A stretch of DNA of 64,000 nucleotides from Pseudomonadota bacterium. GTDB taxonomy: Bacteria > Pseudomonadota > Gammaproteobacteria > Steroidobacterales > Steroidobacteraceae. Below, piece by piece: positions 36,294 through 45,742 of the stretch (positions are counted from its first letter, which is position 1; every line of letters begins with the position of its first letter). The position numbers were made by a program, and so were the translations under genes. The stretch covers positions 1 through 64,000 of the forward strand of contig JADIZR010000014.1 of NCBI GenBank assembly GCA_016704655.1, in the 5' to 3' direction. The notes beneath the pieces are model-generated. The model saw only the letters and a program-made list of their open reading frames with translations, did not search any database and was not told the DNA's origin.

Positions 36294-37154
36294 ATGGCAA
36301 ACGCTTCACCCGCTACCTTACTGTCCCGGCGCTTTCCGTCAAAGCGCGCCTTCATCACCGGCGCTGCGAGCGGGCTCGGCCTGGCGATGGCCCAGTTACT
36401 GGCCCGCGATGGCTGGACGCTGGGCGTGCTCGACCTTGACCGCGAGGCCCTGGAAAGTGCCGTCACCCGGTTGCGGACGTCAGGCGCGGCGAACGTCACC
36501 GCCTACCCCGGCGACGTTGCCGCGCATGAATTCGTCGCCGCAGCCATTACCGGCTTCAGCCAGGCAAACCAGGGCCTGGACGTGATGGTGAACAACGCGG
36601 GCGTAGCCGTGGCTGGCGCGGTCGAGGCCACCCCGGTCGATGACTGGAACTGGATCGTCGGCATCAACCTGCTTGGGGTCGTCTGGGGATGCCGCACGGT
36701 TCTGCCGGTGATGAAGCGCCAGGGCAGTGGACTGATCTTCAATATCGCGAGTTCCGCGGGTTTCGCGGCGGCGCCGCAGATGTCCGCTTACAACGCCACC
36801 AAGGCCGGTGTCATTGCCCTGAGCGAAACGCTGGCGAGCGAGTTGGCGGGAACCGGGTTGCAGGTGTCGTGCGCGATGCCGGGCTTCTTCCGTACCCACC
36901 TGCTCGACCACATGCGGGCGCCCCCGGAAGAGAACCGGCTCGCGCACCGGATCATGGACAATTCGGGTCACGACCCGGACGAAGCTGCGCTCGCGCTGCT
37001 GGGAGCCGCGGCCGCCGGCGAGCTTTACGTCGTGTGGCCGCCGGAATACCGCTGGGCGTGGCGGCTCAAGCGCTGGTTCCCGCGCTGGTTCCTCAAACGA
37101 GTGCAGTCTTTCCGGGACGCTCAGGCAAGAAAGGCGGGTCGACCGCCAGGATGA
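36294..37154 (+). CDS. Short-chain dehydrogenase/reductase
   Basis: A 286-residue classical SDR: nucleotide motif ITGAASGLGLAMAQ, NNAGVAVAG, catalytic Ser in FNIASSAGFAA, and YNATKAGV with the Tyr-Lys pair. The C-terminal 30 residues are basic and aromatic (WRLKRWFPRWFLKRVQSF), suggesting membrane association. Substrate unknown. Its last 62 bases overlap the convergent peptidase gene. Confidence 0.87.
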   Translation: MANASPATLLSRRFPSKRAFITGAASGLGLAMAQLLARDGWTLGVLDLDREALESAVTRLRTSGAANVTAYPGDVAAHEFVAAAITGFSQANQGLDVMVNNAGVAVAGAVEATPVDDWNWIVGINLLGVVWGCRTVLPVMKRQGSGLIFNIASSAGFAAAPQMSAYNATKAGVIALSETLASELAGTGLQVSCAMPGFFRTHLLDHMRAPPEENRLAHRIMDNSGHDPDEAALALLGAAAAGELYVVWPPEYRWAWRLKRWFPRWFLKRVQSFRDAQARKAGRPPG

Positions 37155-37803
37155 AGCGCGTGTAGATCTCGGGTAGCCGGTCGAGGACGTGTTCCTTGCC
37201 GAGCATGTCCCCGCCCGCGATGGCCGAGCGCAGGATGGAAAGCGACAGGGCCTCGACGGCCTCGCGCGCGACAGGGGCATAACTCAGGTGCCAGGGCTCG
37301 ATGCCCGCACCGCCTCGGTCCGAGCCATACGGCCGGAAGAAGCCGAAGCGACCCTGGTTGCGGTCGAGCCAGCCCGTCAACCGGCCGAACACGCCGTCGG
37401 ACGCGTATTCCGCCGGCACCAGTTCCACCTGGTAACCCGCGGGCATCGCGGCAGCGTCGATCACGTCGATGTCCGATCCCCAGTGGTGCCGGCTTCCGCC
37501 CGGAATGGCGGACCACGCCAGGATCGCGTCGACCCGCTGTGGCTCCGTGAGCCGGGCAGGGTCGAGCAGCGCGCCGCTGCGATCGTACAGCGGCCGGTCG
37601 CCCCGCCATTTGCGGTTCCAGAGCAGCAGTTGCCGGTCGAAGTCCCGGAAGCTCGAGACCGCCTGCAGGTCGATGCCCTCGGCACGCGCTGCGTCGCGCA
37701 TGCCGAGGAACGCCGCCACGGCCTCGTAGTGCAGCGTGCAGCGCGGCGCGTCCAGTTCGATGACGTGGGTGCGCGCGCGACCCGTCAGTTCCAGCGCGTT
37801 CAT
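37093..37803 (-). CDS. M15-family D-Ala-D-Ala carboxypeptidase
   Basis: A 236-residue VanY/DacY-type zinc peptidase. SSFRDFDRQLLLWNRKW, the zinc motif SRHHWGSDIDVID and EPWHLSYAP give the expected His, Asp and His ligands. ATG 37803 is used; a longer form from 37863 adds 20 residues. No clear signal peptide is visible, which is unusual for a wall peptidase. It overlaps the SDR gene at the 3' end. Confidence 0.85.
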   Translation of the reverse strand: MNALELTGRARTHVIELDAPRCTLHYEAVAAFLGMRDAARAEGIDLQAVSSFRDFDRQLLLWNRKWRGDRPLYDRSGALLDPARLTEPQRVDAILAWSAIPGGSRHHWGSDIDVIDAAAMPAGYQVELVPAEYASDGVFGRLTGWLDRNQGRFGFFRPYGSDRGGAGIEPWHLSYAPVAREAVEALSLSILRSAIAGGDMLGKEHVLDRLPEIYTRFILAVDPPFLPERPGKTALV

Positions 37804-37917
37804 GCGATCGGTGTTCCCGGGATCGAGGTCGGCTATGATGCCGCGCAGGCGGTCGAACCGCACACAAAATAAAGAGATCGAAGGGGCTGGGAAAACAGCC
37901 CGGAGAACTCAACGTCG

Positions 37918-40086
37918 ATGGTCGGACTGGGACTCAAGCTGCGTTACGTCGCTGCCGTACTGACAGTAGGCGCGCTGCTGACCGCGGTTGTCGCCGTCGT
38001 CACCCACTACTCGGAAACTGCCGAGCAAGAGCAACTGCGCGCGGTCGATGCCCAGCTGGACGCGATCTCGGCACTGGACCCCCGCCTCGGCGCTGCGCAG
38101 GAGCGGCTGCACCTCGTCGTCGAGGGCGTATACGACGGGCAGACGGTTAACATCGTGATCGCCGGCACCCTGTTGACGCTCATGGCGGGCCTGGTCGTCC
38201 TGCTGATCATGGTCCGGATCGACCGCGCACTCGTCGCCCTGATGGACAACGCGCAGTCGATCGGACGCGGGCGCTACGCCGAGCCCATCGCGGTCAGCGG
38301 CGTCGCCGAAACGGCCGCGCTCGAGAGTTCGCTCGAACAGATGCGCCAGGCGCTCACCACGACGACGATCTCGCGCGATTTCCTCGACGACGTACTGAAC
38401 GGCATCAAGGACGCGGTGCTCGTCATGACGACCGACGGGCGCATGCGAACCGCGAACGCAGCCGCGGCCCGCCTGTTCGGCATGCCCGAGCAGGAACTGA
38501 CCGGCGTTGCGTTCAAGGACCTGATCGCGCCGGAGCACCTGGCGGCCTTCAACCTCGAGCGGCTGCAGTCCGCACCCGGCGAAACGGTGATACGCACACG
38601 GAGCGGCCAGACGATTCCGGTGTCGGTGCACATCTCGTCGCTCGGACGCGAGCCCGCTGACAGCAACCGCGGCACCATCCTGGTGCTGCGCGACATCACG
38701 GAACGGAAGCGGGCCGAGCGGCGGATCCGCTACCTCGCGCGGTTCGACACGCTCACGAAGATGCCGAACCGCATGCAGTTTCAGCACCAGTTGCACCAGG
38801 CGATCACCCGCAACACGCGGCAGCGTCGCGGACTCGTGCTGCTCTACATCGACATCGACAACTTCAAGGAGATCAACGACACCTTCGGCCACGAAACCGG
38901 CGATCGCGTGCTCGAGACCATCAGCGAGCGGCTGACCCGGGCGCTGCCGCGCGAGTCGGTCGCCGGTCGCCTGGCTGGCGACGAATTTGCCGTGTTCGCC
39001 GAGGGCATCAAGAATGATCAGGCCGGCCTCGAACAGGGCCACGATCTCGCGCGACTCGTGCTCGGCGAGATCGCCAAACCGGTGCACCTGCCCGGTCAGG
39101 AGATCGACGTGACGGCGAGCGTCGGCGTGGCGCTGGTGCCCGAGCACGCCGACAACGTCATCGACCTGATCCGCAACGCGGACGCGGCGATGTATCACGC
39201 CAAGCGCCAGGGCCGGAACTGCCACGTGTTCTACGTGCCCGAGATGAACGCCGCTGCCGTCGAACGCCTGCTGCTGAAGAGCAAGTTGCGCCGCGCGCTC
39301 GAGCGTGACGAATTCGTGTTGCGCTACCAGCCGAAGGTGGACCTCGCGAGCGGCGAGGTGGTGGGCTCCGAGGCCCTGCTGCGCTGGCGCCTGCCCGGAC
39401 ATGGCGAGATCGCACCTTCGCAGTTCATCCCGTTGGCCGAGGAATCGCGCCTGATCCTCGACATCGGCGCATGGGTGCTGAACCAGGTCTGCATCGACTA
39501 TGCAGCCTGGCAGCAGCGCGTGAGCGATCCGGGTCGCGTCGCGATCAACCTGTCGTTGAAGGAACTGAGCCAGGCGAGCTTCATCCCGCGCTGCCGCTCG
39601 GTGTTCGAACGGCACAACGTGTCCGCCTCCTGCGTCGAACTTGAGATCACCGAGACGACACTCATGCTCGATGCGGAGCGCACGCTGCCGCTGCTCGACG
39701 AGTTGCGCTCGATGGGTATCCACCTGTCGATCGACGATTTCGGCACGGGGTATTCCAGCCTCAGCGCCCTGCAGCAGTTCCCGATCAGCACGCTCAAGAT
39801 CGACCGGTCGTTCGTGACCAACGCCGCGACCGATCCCGACGACGCCACCATCGTGCGCACGATCATCGAGATGGGGCGCAGCCTCGGTCTGCAGGTCATC
39901 GCGGAAGGGATCGAGACCGAGGAGCAGCGGTACTTTCTGCTCCACAGCGGCTGCCAGATGGGTCAGGGCCGCTTGTTCGGCGACGCCATCTCGAGCGACG
40001 CGTTCCTGGACCTGCTGCTGCGGCAGGCCACCGGCGAACACCCGGTCCTGCAGTTGCCGGCCAAGGGCGCCGCAACCTCCGCCTGA
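37918..40086 (+). CDS. PAS-GGDEF-EAL cyclic-di-GMP signalling protein
   Basis: A 722-residue membrane protein. Two membrane segments (about 9-30 and 78-100) flank a short periplasmic part. A HAMP-like linker, a PAS domain (about 155-265), a GGDEF domain (275-435) and an EAL domain (455-705) follow. The cyclase signature is AGDEF (353-357) instead of GGDEF, while DNFKEINDTFGHETGD is intact. The EAL site looks active: EALLRW (485-490), NLSLKE, EITET, DDFGTGYSS. Net phosphodiesterase activity is the best guess. It stands alone. Confidence 0.93.
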   Translation: MVGLGLKLRYVAAVLTVGALLTAVVAVVTHYSETAEQEQLRAVDAQLDAISALDPRLGAAQERLHLVVEGVYDGQTVNIVIAGTLLTLMAGLVVLLIMVRIDRALVALMDNAQSIGRGRYAEPIAVSGVAETAALESSLEQMRQALTTTTISRDFLDDVLNGIKDAVLVMTTDGRMRTANAAAARLFGMPEQELTGVAFKDLIAPEHLAAFNLERLQSAPGETVIRTRSGQTIPVSVHISSLGREPADSNRGTILVLRDITERKRAERRIRYLARFDTLTKMPNRMQFQHQLHQAITRNTRQRRGLVLLYIDIDNFKEINDTFGHETGDRVLETISERLTRALPRESVAGRLAGDEFAVFAEGIKNDQAGLEQGHDLARLVLGEIAKPVHLPGQEIDVTASVGVALVPEHADNVIDLIRNADAAMYHAKRQGRNCHVFYVPEMNAAAVERLLLKSKLRRALERDEFVLRYQPKVDLASGEVVGSEALLRWRLPGHGEIAPSQFIPLAEESRLILDIGAWVLNQVCIDYAAWQQRVSDPGRVAINLSLKELSQASFIPRCRSVFERHNVSASCVELEITETTLMLDAERTLPLLDELRSMGIHLSIDDFGTGYSSLSALQQFPISTLKIDRSFVTNAATDPDDATIVRTIIEMGRSLGLQVIAEGIETEEQRYFLLHSGCQMGQGRLFGDAISSDAFLDLLLRQATGEHPVLQLPAKGAATSA

Positions 40087-40122
40087 TACTGGCAGACCGC
40101 GTGCGATGGGCGCGGCGAGCGG

Positions 40123-40812
40123 CTATTGCGCCGGCAACCCGGCAGCTGCAGCCTGTACGCGTGCGGCGATATCGCTCACGACCTGTGCATTCGCGCGCTC
40201 GAACGCGTCGACGACCGCACTCAATCGATTCTCTGACGCGGGCACGGACGCTTCGCTGACGAAGCTCGTGACGCGCGCGGCTCGACGCGAGTCGAGCAGG
40301 CTCGCCTGCACCTGGACGTGAACGACCGGGGCTGCACCGGAGGATGCTGCGTCTGCGCCCGCCGTGACCACTTCGAAGCGTCGCAGCTCCACGTCGAGCA
40401 GGAGTTCCGTCGGCATGCGAGCCGGGGCAGTCATGACCCCGCCACCGAACTGAGCCGTCGCTGCCAGCGCGCTGACGAGGTTCTGCTGCAGCATCTGCGG
40501 GGCGGATTCGGCCCAGCGTGCATCGGAGTAGTAGTCGAAACGATTGCCCGCGGAGTGCACGGCGATGCGATCCGTGTCGATCGCTGCCGCCGCACGCGGA
40601 CGAGCGACTGCGATGGCGAGTCCAGCGGTCGATGAAGTTGCAGTGGCAGCGGGGGCCATCGTCGCGACGACGCCGAGACGGAAGGTCTCCGGCGCCTCGG
40701 CGTCAGATTTCAGCAGGCTGCCCGTGCACCCTCCCAGCAGCGTTGCCAGCGAGAAAGCACACGCCAGCCTCAGGGCCGGCTGATTGCAAGCCCCGGCCTT
40801 TGCGGTCGTCAT
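40123..40812 (-). CDS. PqiC-type auxiliary lipoprotein of the MCE transporter
   Basis: A 229-residue lipoprotein. The lipobox LATLLGGC ends near residue 29. The domain matches the ABC-type transport auxiliary (PqiC/DUF330) family: IAVARPRAAAAIDTDRIAVH and DYYSDARWAESAPQMLQQNLV are typical. It is the last gene of the four-gene operon and overlaps the MlaD-like gene by ATGA. PqiC-type proteins sit in the outer membrane and receive the MCE bridge. Confidence 0.85.
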   Translation of the reverse strand: MTTAKAGACNQPALRLACAFSLATLLGGCTGSLLKSDAEAPETFRLGVVATMAPAATATSSTAGLAIAVARPRAAAAIDTDRIAVHSAGNRFDYYSDARWAESAPQMLQQNLVSALAATAQFGGGVMTAPARMPTELLLDVELRRFEVVTAGADAASSGAAPVVHVQVQASLLDSRRAARVTSFVSEASVPASENRLSAVVDAFERANAQVVSDIAARVQAAAAGLPAQ

Positions 40813-41744
40813 CGCGGAATCTCCACACCGGCCGCCTTCGGCTCGAACAGGACGCTCGACGGCCGCTCCCGCAGCGTGCGCGCGAGTTCGCGCACCTCGT
40901 TGCTGGCGCTGCGGGCGTCGATCACGAGTTGCTGCAGTTCAACGACGCTGGCGCCAGCGGCCTTGCCGAGCCCGCCTTCGTTCTGGTTCAGCAGGCGGTC
41001 CAGGCTGTCAGCGGTGCGCGCCAGGTTGGCGGAAGCAATGCGCGCGTTGGCGAGCGTCGCTTCGAGGTCCGGTTGCGCGTTGCCCAGCGTCTGGTTCAAG
41101 CGGTTGGTAAGTTCGAGCGTTGAGCTTGAAATTCCACGCAGTTCGCTCGCCAGCGCGCGCGCGTCGGCCATGGTCTCCGGCAATGCTCCCGCAGCCTGCT
41201 CGATGTGGCCGAGGGTCTGCCCGATCGAGCGGACATTCTCGTCCGACAACACGTGTTCGATGCGTAACAGCACTTCCGTGGCCTGACCGAGGATCTCCGG
41301 CAAGCGCTCGACCGATGCCTCGATGCTGCTCTTGCGTGACGGTATGACCGGGTGTTGCGTGCCCCGCTGCAGTGCCTTGGTGCCGGACGTATCCGGGTTC
41401 TGCTGCAGGTCGATGTAGAGCAGCCCGGTAAGGCCCAACAGGCCGAGCTTCGCCAGCGTGCCGCCCGAGATCGGCGCGCTGGAGTCGATGTCGGCGACGA
41501 CCTTGACCTGGCCCGGATCGGCTGTGTCTACACCGAGGTACGTCACGCGGCCGACGTCCACGCCAAGGTAGCGCACCGGGCTGCCCTTGGAGAGGCCGCT
41601 CACGGTGCCCTGGAAGTAAATTTCATACGTCTGGTAATCGCGCTGGTCGCCGCGACCCGAATACCACCAGATGAACGCCACGGCTGCCGCCACGCAGGCG
41701 AGCGCGAACAGGGCGACCGTCGCGTACTTCGCGTCACGCTCCAC
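40809..41744 (-). CDS. MlaD-like MCE-domain protein
   Basis: A 311-residue periplasmic protein anchored by one N-terminal segment (YATVALFALACVAAAVAFIW). The MCE domain (about 38-120) shows YFQGTVSGLSKGSPVRYLGVDVGRV. A long helical tail (150-290, repeated LNQTLGNAQPDLEATLANAR-like patterns) could form a needle or barrel, longer than in E. coli MlaD. It is the lipid shuttle of the operon. Confidence 0.9.
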   Translation of the reverse strand: MERDAKYATVALFALACVAAAVAFIWWYSGRGDQRDYQTYEIYFQGTVSGLSKGSPVRYLGVDVGRVTYLGVDTADPGQVKVVADIDSSAPISGGTLAKLGLLGLTGLLYIDLQQNPDTSGTKALQRGTQHPVIPSRKSSIEASVERLPEILGQATEVLLRIEHVLSDENVRSIGQTLGHIEQAAGALPETMADARALASELRGISSSTLELTNRLNQTLGNAQPDLEATLANARIASANLARTADSLDRLLNQNEGGLGKAAGASVVELQQLVIDARSASNEVRELARTLRERPSSVLFEPKAAGVEIPR

Positions 41745-42528
41745 GGACTTCGCCCTCGCCGGCCGGGGCCATCAGGCGCCCGCGCGCACCGTGAAAATAC
41801 TCCCGGATCCACGGGTGTTCGTTCCGGACGATGCCGGGCAGCGTATCCACGATGACTTTGCCGTCGACGAGCACGGCGACACGATCACATGTCCGCGCAA
41901 GGGTGTCCAGATCGTGAGTCACCATCACCACCGTCAGGCCGAGCGCGCGGCGCAGGTAAAGGACGAGGTCGTCGAAGGCGGTGGCAGCAATCGGATCCAG
42001 GCCCGCGGTGGGTTCATCGAGAAACAGCAGCGCTGGATCGAGCGCGAGCGCGCGTGCCAGTGCCGCGCGCTTGGTCATCCCGCCCGACAGCTGTGCAGGA
42101 AACTTTGCGCCTGCCTCGACCGACAGACCGACCATGCGCAGCCGCAGCTCGGCGAGGCTCTGCAGCGTGGTTTCATCGAGCTCGAGCATCTCGACCATCG
42201 GCAGGATCACGTTCTCCGTCACGGTGAGTGACGTGAACAGCGCCCCGTGCTGGAAGGTGACGCCGTAGCGCCGCTTCACCTCACGCAGCTCGCGGTCCGA
42301 CATGCACGTGATGTCGCGCCCTTCGACCTCGACCACGCCGGAATCGGGTTTGCGCAACCCGAGCATGGTCTTCAGCAGCACGGACTTGCCGCTGCCGGAA
42401 CCGCCGACGATGCCGAACACCTCGCCCGCATGCACGTCGAACGACACGCCATCGTGCACGGTCTGCGGACCGAAGCGGTTGACCAGGTCGCGCACCGAGA
42501 TGATCACTTCCGGAGCGGCGGCGGCCAT
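41734..42528 (-). CDS. MlaF-like ATPase of the lipid transporter
   Basis: A 264-residue ABC ATPase. Walker A is GGSGSGKSVLLKTMLG, the signature LSGGMTKRAALARALA, and Walker B ALLFLDEPTAGLDP. QHGALFTSLTVTENVILP matches MlaF. It overlaps the genes on both sides. It powers phospholipid movement between the two membranes. Confidence 0.93.
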   Translation of the reverse strand: MAAAAPEVIISVRDLVNRFGPQTVHDGVSFDVHAGEVFGIVGGSGSGKSVLLKTMLGLRKPDSGVVEVEGRDITCMSDRELREVKRRYGVTFQHGALFTSLTVTENVILPMVEMLELDETTLQSLAELRLRMVGLSVEAGAKFPAQLSGGMTKRAALARALALDPALLFLDEPTAGLDPIAATAFDDLVLYLRRALGLTVVMVTHDLDTLARTCDRVAVLVDGKVIVDTLPGIVRNEHPWIREYFHGARGRLMAPAGEGEVRGA

Positions 42529-43643
42529 CAGAAATCGATCTCGAGGAAGAAGATGGCGAACAGCGCGTCGGCGAAGATCACGAGGAAAATCGACTGCACC
42601 ACGGCCACCGTCGTCAGCCGGCCGAGTTCACGCGACGATTCGCGCACCTGCAACCCGCGCAGCGTGCCCGTCAGGCCGATGAGCAAGCCGAACACCGGCG
42701 CCTTGACCAGGCCGGCCCAGAACGTCGTGGGCGCAATCGCTTCGTCGAGCCGTGTGAAGAACTGCGGCCAGGGCAAGTCGATCAGGTAACGCGTCAGCAT
42801 CGCGCCGCCGAACAGCCCCATGAAGTCGGCGACGATCGTCAGCAGGGGCAGCGCGACGATGAGGCCGAGGACGCGCGGCAGCACCAGCACTTCGTACGGA
42901 TTGATTCCCATCGATTCGAGCGCATCGACTTCGTCGTTGAGTTTCATCACGCCGAGCTCGGCCGCATAGGCGCTGCCCGTACGGCCGGCGACCATGATTG
43001 CCGTGAGCAGCACGCCGAGTTCGCGCAGGACGCCCAGCGCGACGATGTCGACCGTGTAGATCTCGCCGCCGTAGGGCCGCAACTGCTGCGCGCTGATGTA
43101 AGCCGAGATCACGCTGATAAGGAAAGCGATCACGGCGACGACCGGCACGGCCTGGTAACCGGTCTCGTAGGCGTGCCGCACGATCGACGGAATGCGCAGG
43201 TGTTTCCAGGAACGCCAGGCCAGGCCCGCCGTGCTGATGAGCTTGCCGCCGTACGTCAGCGCCTCGTACCAGCTTTCGCCCCGGATCTCGAGCGCGCGGC
43301 CGAGACGAACGAGACCGGCGGGCTCGCGTGGAGGTGGCGCGATGTCCGCCGTGCGCGCACTCGCGCCGTCGAGCACCTCATCTAGGTATGAAAAGTGCGC
43401 CGGCAGCGAGCCGTTGACTGCGGGCGCCGTCGCCGCGTCGGCCATCGCCCGCTTCAGGATCCAGGCCGGCCCGATGTCGAATCGGCGCGCGGCAGATAGA
43501 TCCACGCTGCGCGACCCCGTTGCAGCCCATTCCCGCAGGGCAGTCTCGAGCGCTTCGAGATCGGCAGCGCGGCAGTCACCGGCCAGCGACAGCCGTCCCT
43601 CGGCGGGATCCACGCGAGCCTCGAATTCGGTGGATTTCGGCAT
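42528..43643 (-). CDS. MlaE-like permease with fused STAS (MlaB-like) domain
   Basis: A 371-residue protein. Residues 1-95 look like a STAS domain (GRLSLAGDCRAADLEALETAL), the role played by separate MlaB in E. coli. Residues 120-370 are the MlaE permease: GVLLTAIMVAGRTGSAYAAELG, MKLNDEVDALESMGINPYEVLVLPR. It opens the operon permease-ATPase-MCE-lipoprotein, which lacks a separate MlaC, so it resembles the fused-type systems of pseudomonads and xanthomonads. Confidence 0.92.
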   Translation of the reverse strand: MPKSTEFEARVDPAEGRLSLAGDCRAADLEALETALREWAATGSRSVDLSAARRFDIGPAWILKRAMADAATAPAVNGSLPAHFSYLDEVLDGASARTADIAPPPREPAGLVRLGRALEIRGESWYEALTYGGKLISTAGLAWRSWKHLRIPSIVRHAYETGYQAVPVVAVIAFLISVISAYISAQQLRPYGGEIYTVDIVALGVLRELGVLLTAIMVAGRTGSAYAAELGVMKLNDEVDALESMGINPYEVLVLPRVLGLIVALPLLTIVADFMGLFGGAMLTRYLIDLPWPQFFTRLDEAIAPTTFWAGLVKAPVFGLLIGLTGTLRGLQVRESSRELGRLTTVAVVQSIFLVIFADALFAIFFLEIDF

Positions 43644-43753
43644 GATGGCGGCCGACCCGGCGCACGTGGCCGGTCAGGGCGGCTGGTGGATCTCCACGGG
43701 CGGGAATGCCTCGTTGGAATGCTAGCATCGGCGCATCCGCCGCGTGAGGCCCG

Positions 43754-45742
43754 ATGGCGCACGACTTTCTCAGCCAGATCCTGATCCTGCTCGCGGGCTC
43801 GCTGCTCGTGCTGAGCCTGGTGCGCCGCTTCAAGCTGCCGCCGATCCTCGGCTACCTGCTGGTCGGCATGGTGCTCGGTCCGCATGCGCTCGGCCTCGTG
43901 CCGAGCGTCACGTCCGTGCAGGTGCTCGCCGAGATCGGCGTCGTCTTCCTGGTGTTCACGCTGGGCCTGGAATTCTCGCTGGGCCGCATGGTCGCGATGA
44001 AATCCGAGGTGCTCGGCATCGGTGGCCTGCAGGTGCTGTTATGTGGCCTGGCATTCGGCGGCATGGCTTTCGCCTTCGGCGTCCACGCCGGCGCCGCCAT
44101 CGTCATCGGCGGCGCGCTCGCGATGTCGTCCACCGCGATCGTGCTGCGCCAGCTCGGTGACCAGATGGAACTCACGCGCACGCACGCGCGGCTCGCCCTC
44201 GGCATCCTGCTGTTCCAGGACCTGGCGTTCGCGCCCCTGCTGGCGCTGGCCACCGCGCTCAGCGTGACCGGCGACGTCCCCGGACCCCTGTGGCTGCTCA
44301 GCATGGCCGGACGCGGCCTGGTCGCTCTCGTCGTCGTGCTGGTCGTGGGACGCTGGCTGCTGCGTCCGCTCTTCCGCGAGATTGCGCATCACCGCAGCAC
44401 CGAGGTATTCACGCTGACGGTGCTGTTCGTGTCGTTGCTCGCCGCCTGGGCCACGGACCGGATGGGCCTGTCGATGGCGCTCGGCGGGTTTCTCGCCGGC
44501 ATGCTGCTCGCCGAGACCGAGTTCAAGCACCAGACCGAGGCCGTCATCAAGCCGTTCCAGGACATCCTGCTCGGCCTGTTTTTCGTCTCCGTCGGCATGC
44601 TGCTGGACCTGCGCCTGCTGCTCACGCAGCTGCCGCTGGTGCTGCTGCTCATCGCGGCGCTGCTGCTCATCAAGGCAACGATCGTCGCGCTGGTCGTGCG
44701 TCGCTTTGTGCACAACAACCGCAAGGCGCTGCGCACAGCCATCGCGGTGAGCATGGGTGGCGAGTTCGGGTTCGCGCTGCTCACGCTGCTGTTGCGCGGC
44801 GACGCGGTCGATCACCGCATCGTGCAGGCGCTGCTGACAGCCGTCGCGCTGAGCATGCTGCTGGGCCCGCTGCTCGTGCGCTACAACGGCCGCATCGCCG
44901 ACTGGATCCTGCGCCGCCCACCGGCCCAGCCTTCCGATCTCGCGCTCGAGACCGTGGCGACGCGGGAAATTACCCGGCGCGAGCACGTGATGATCTGCGG
45001 CTTCGGCCGCGTCGGGCAGAACCTCGCGCGCGTGCTCGAACGGCGTGGGTTCGAGTTCATCGCGCTCGATTTCGATCCCTTCCGCGTGCGCGACGCACGC
45101 ATGGCGGGCGAACCCGTGGTGTACGGCGACGCCACGCATGCCGAAGTGCTGCGCGCCCTCGGTCTCGAGCATGCCTCCGTCGTGGTGATTTCCTTCGACG
45201 AGCCCGCGACGGCCTTGCGCATCGTGCGTGCCGTGCGTCGGTTGCGCGCCGACGTGCCAGTGCTGGTGCGCACCGAGGATGACAAGTTTCTCGAACCATT
45301 GCAGGCGGCCGGCGCGACCGAGGTTGTGCCGGGCATCTTCGAGACGAGCCTGGCGCTCGTGTCGCACGTGTTGTTGTTTCTGCGGGTACCGGCAGCCGAA
45401 GTGCTGGAGACGACCGAGGAGATCCGGCACGAGCGCTACGCGATCCTGCGCAGCGTCTTCCGTCGGCGCGAGGACCGCGCGCCCCTGAATCCCGAGGACG
45501 ATCGGCGAGACCGGCAGCAGCTGTACACGGTCGTCCTGCCGCCGGGCGCGCGTGGGGTGGGCCAGACCATCCGCGACCTGGGGCTGGAACGCGGTCGCGT
45601 GACCGTTAGCGCGATCCGGCGCGAGGGAATCACGGGCCGCGACCCCGACCCCGAGACTCGGCTCAAGGTCGGGGACGTGCTGGTGTTGTGGGGACGGCCC
45701 GAGGACCTGCAGCGGGCGGAAAGCCAGCTGCTGATGGGCTAA
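43754..45742 (+). CDS. Kef-type K+/H+ antiporter (CPA2) with TrkA domains
   Basis: A 662-residue protein. Residues 1-380 are a CPA2 exchanger with about twelve segments (LPPILGYLLVGMVLGPHALG, GGFLAGMLLAETEFKHQTEA). Residues 410-530 are a TrkA-N Rossmann domain (MICGFGRVGQNLARVLERRG). Residues 575-660 are a TrkA-C domain (GVGQTIRDLGLERGRVTVSAI). The layout fits KefB/KefC or the YbaL-like group. No KefF/KefG ancillary gene is adjacent. It probably balances pH or potassium under stress. Confidence 0.88.
   Translation: MAHDFLSQILILLAGSLLVLSLVRRFKLPPILGYLLVGMVLGPHALGLVPSVTSVQVLAEIGVVFLVFTLGLEFSLGRMVAMKSEVLGIGGLQVLLCGLAFGGMAFAFGVHAGAAIVIGGALAMSSTAIVLRQLGDQMELTRTHARLALGILLFQDLAFAPLLALATALSVTGDVPGPLWLLSMAGRGLVALVVVLVVGRWLLRPLFREIAHHRSTEVFTLTVLFVSLLAAWATDRMGLSMALGGFLAGMLLAETEFKHQTEAVIKPFQDILLGLFFVSVGMLLDLRLLLTQLPLVLLLIAALLLIKATIVALVVRRFVHNNRKALRTAIAVSMGGEFGFALLTLLLRGDAVDHRIVQALLTAVALSMLLGPLLVRYNGRIADWILRRPPAQPSDLALETVATREITRREHVMICGFGRVGQNLARVLERRGFEFIALDFDPFRVRDARMAGEPVVYGDATHAEVLRALGLEHASVVVISFDEPATALRIVRAVRRLRADVPVLVRTEDDKFLEPLQAAGATEVVPGIFETSLALVSHVLLFLRVPAAEVLETTEEIRHERYAILRSVFRRREDRAPLNPEDDRRDRQQLYTVVLPPGARGVGQTIRDLGLERGRVTVSAIRREGITGRDPDPETRLKVGDVLVLWGRPEDLQRAESQLLMG

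Noticed and set aside
37909..40041. A 710-codon minus-strand ORF
   Set aside because: It mirrors the GGDEF/EAL gene, has no domain signal and arises from GC-rich codon bias on the opposite strand.
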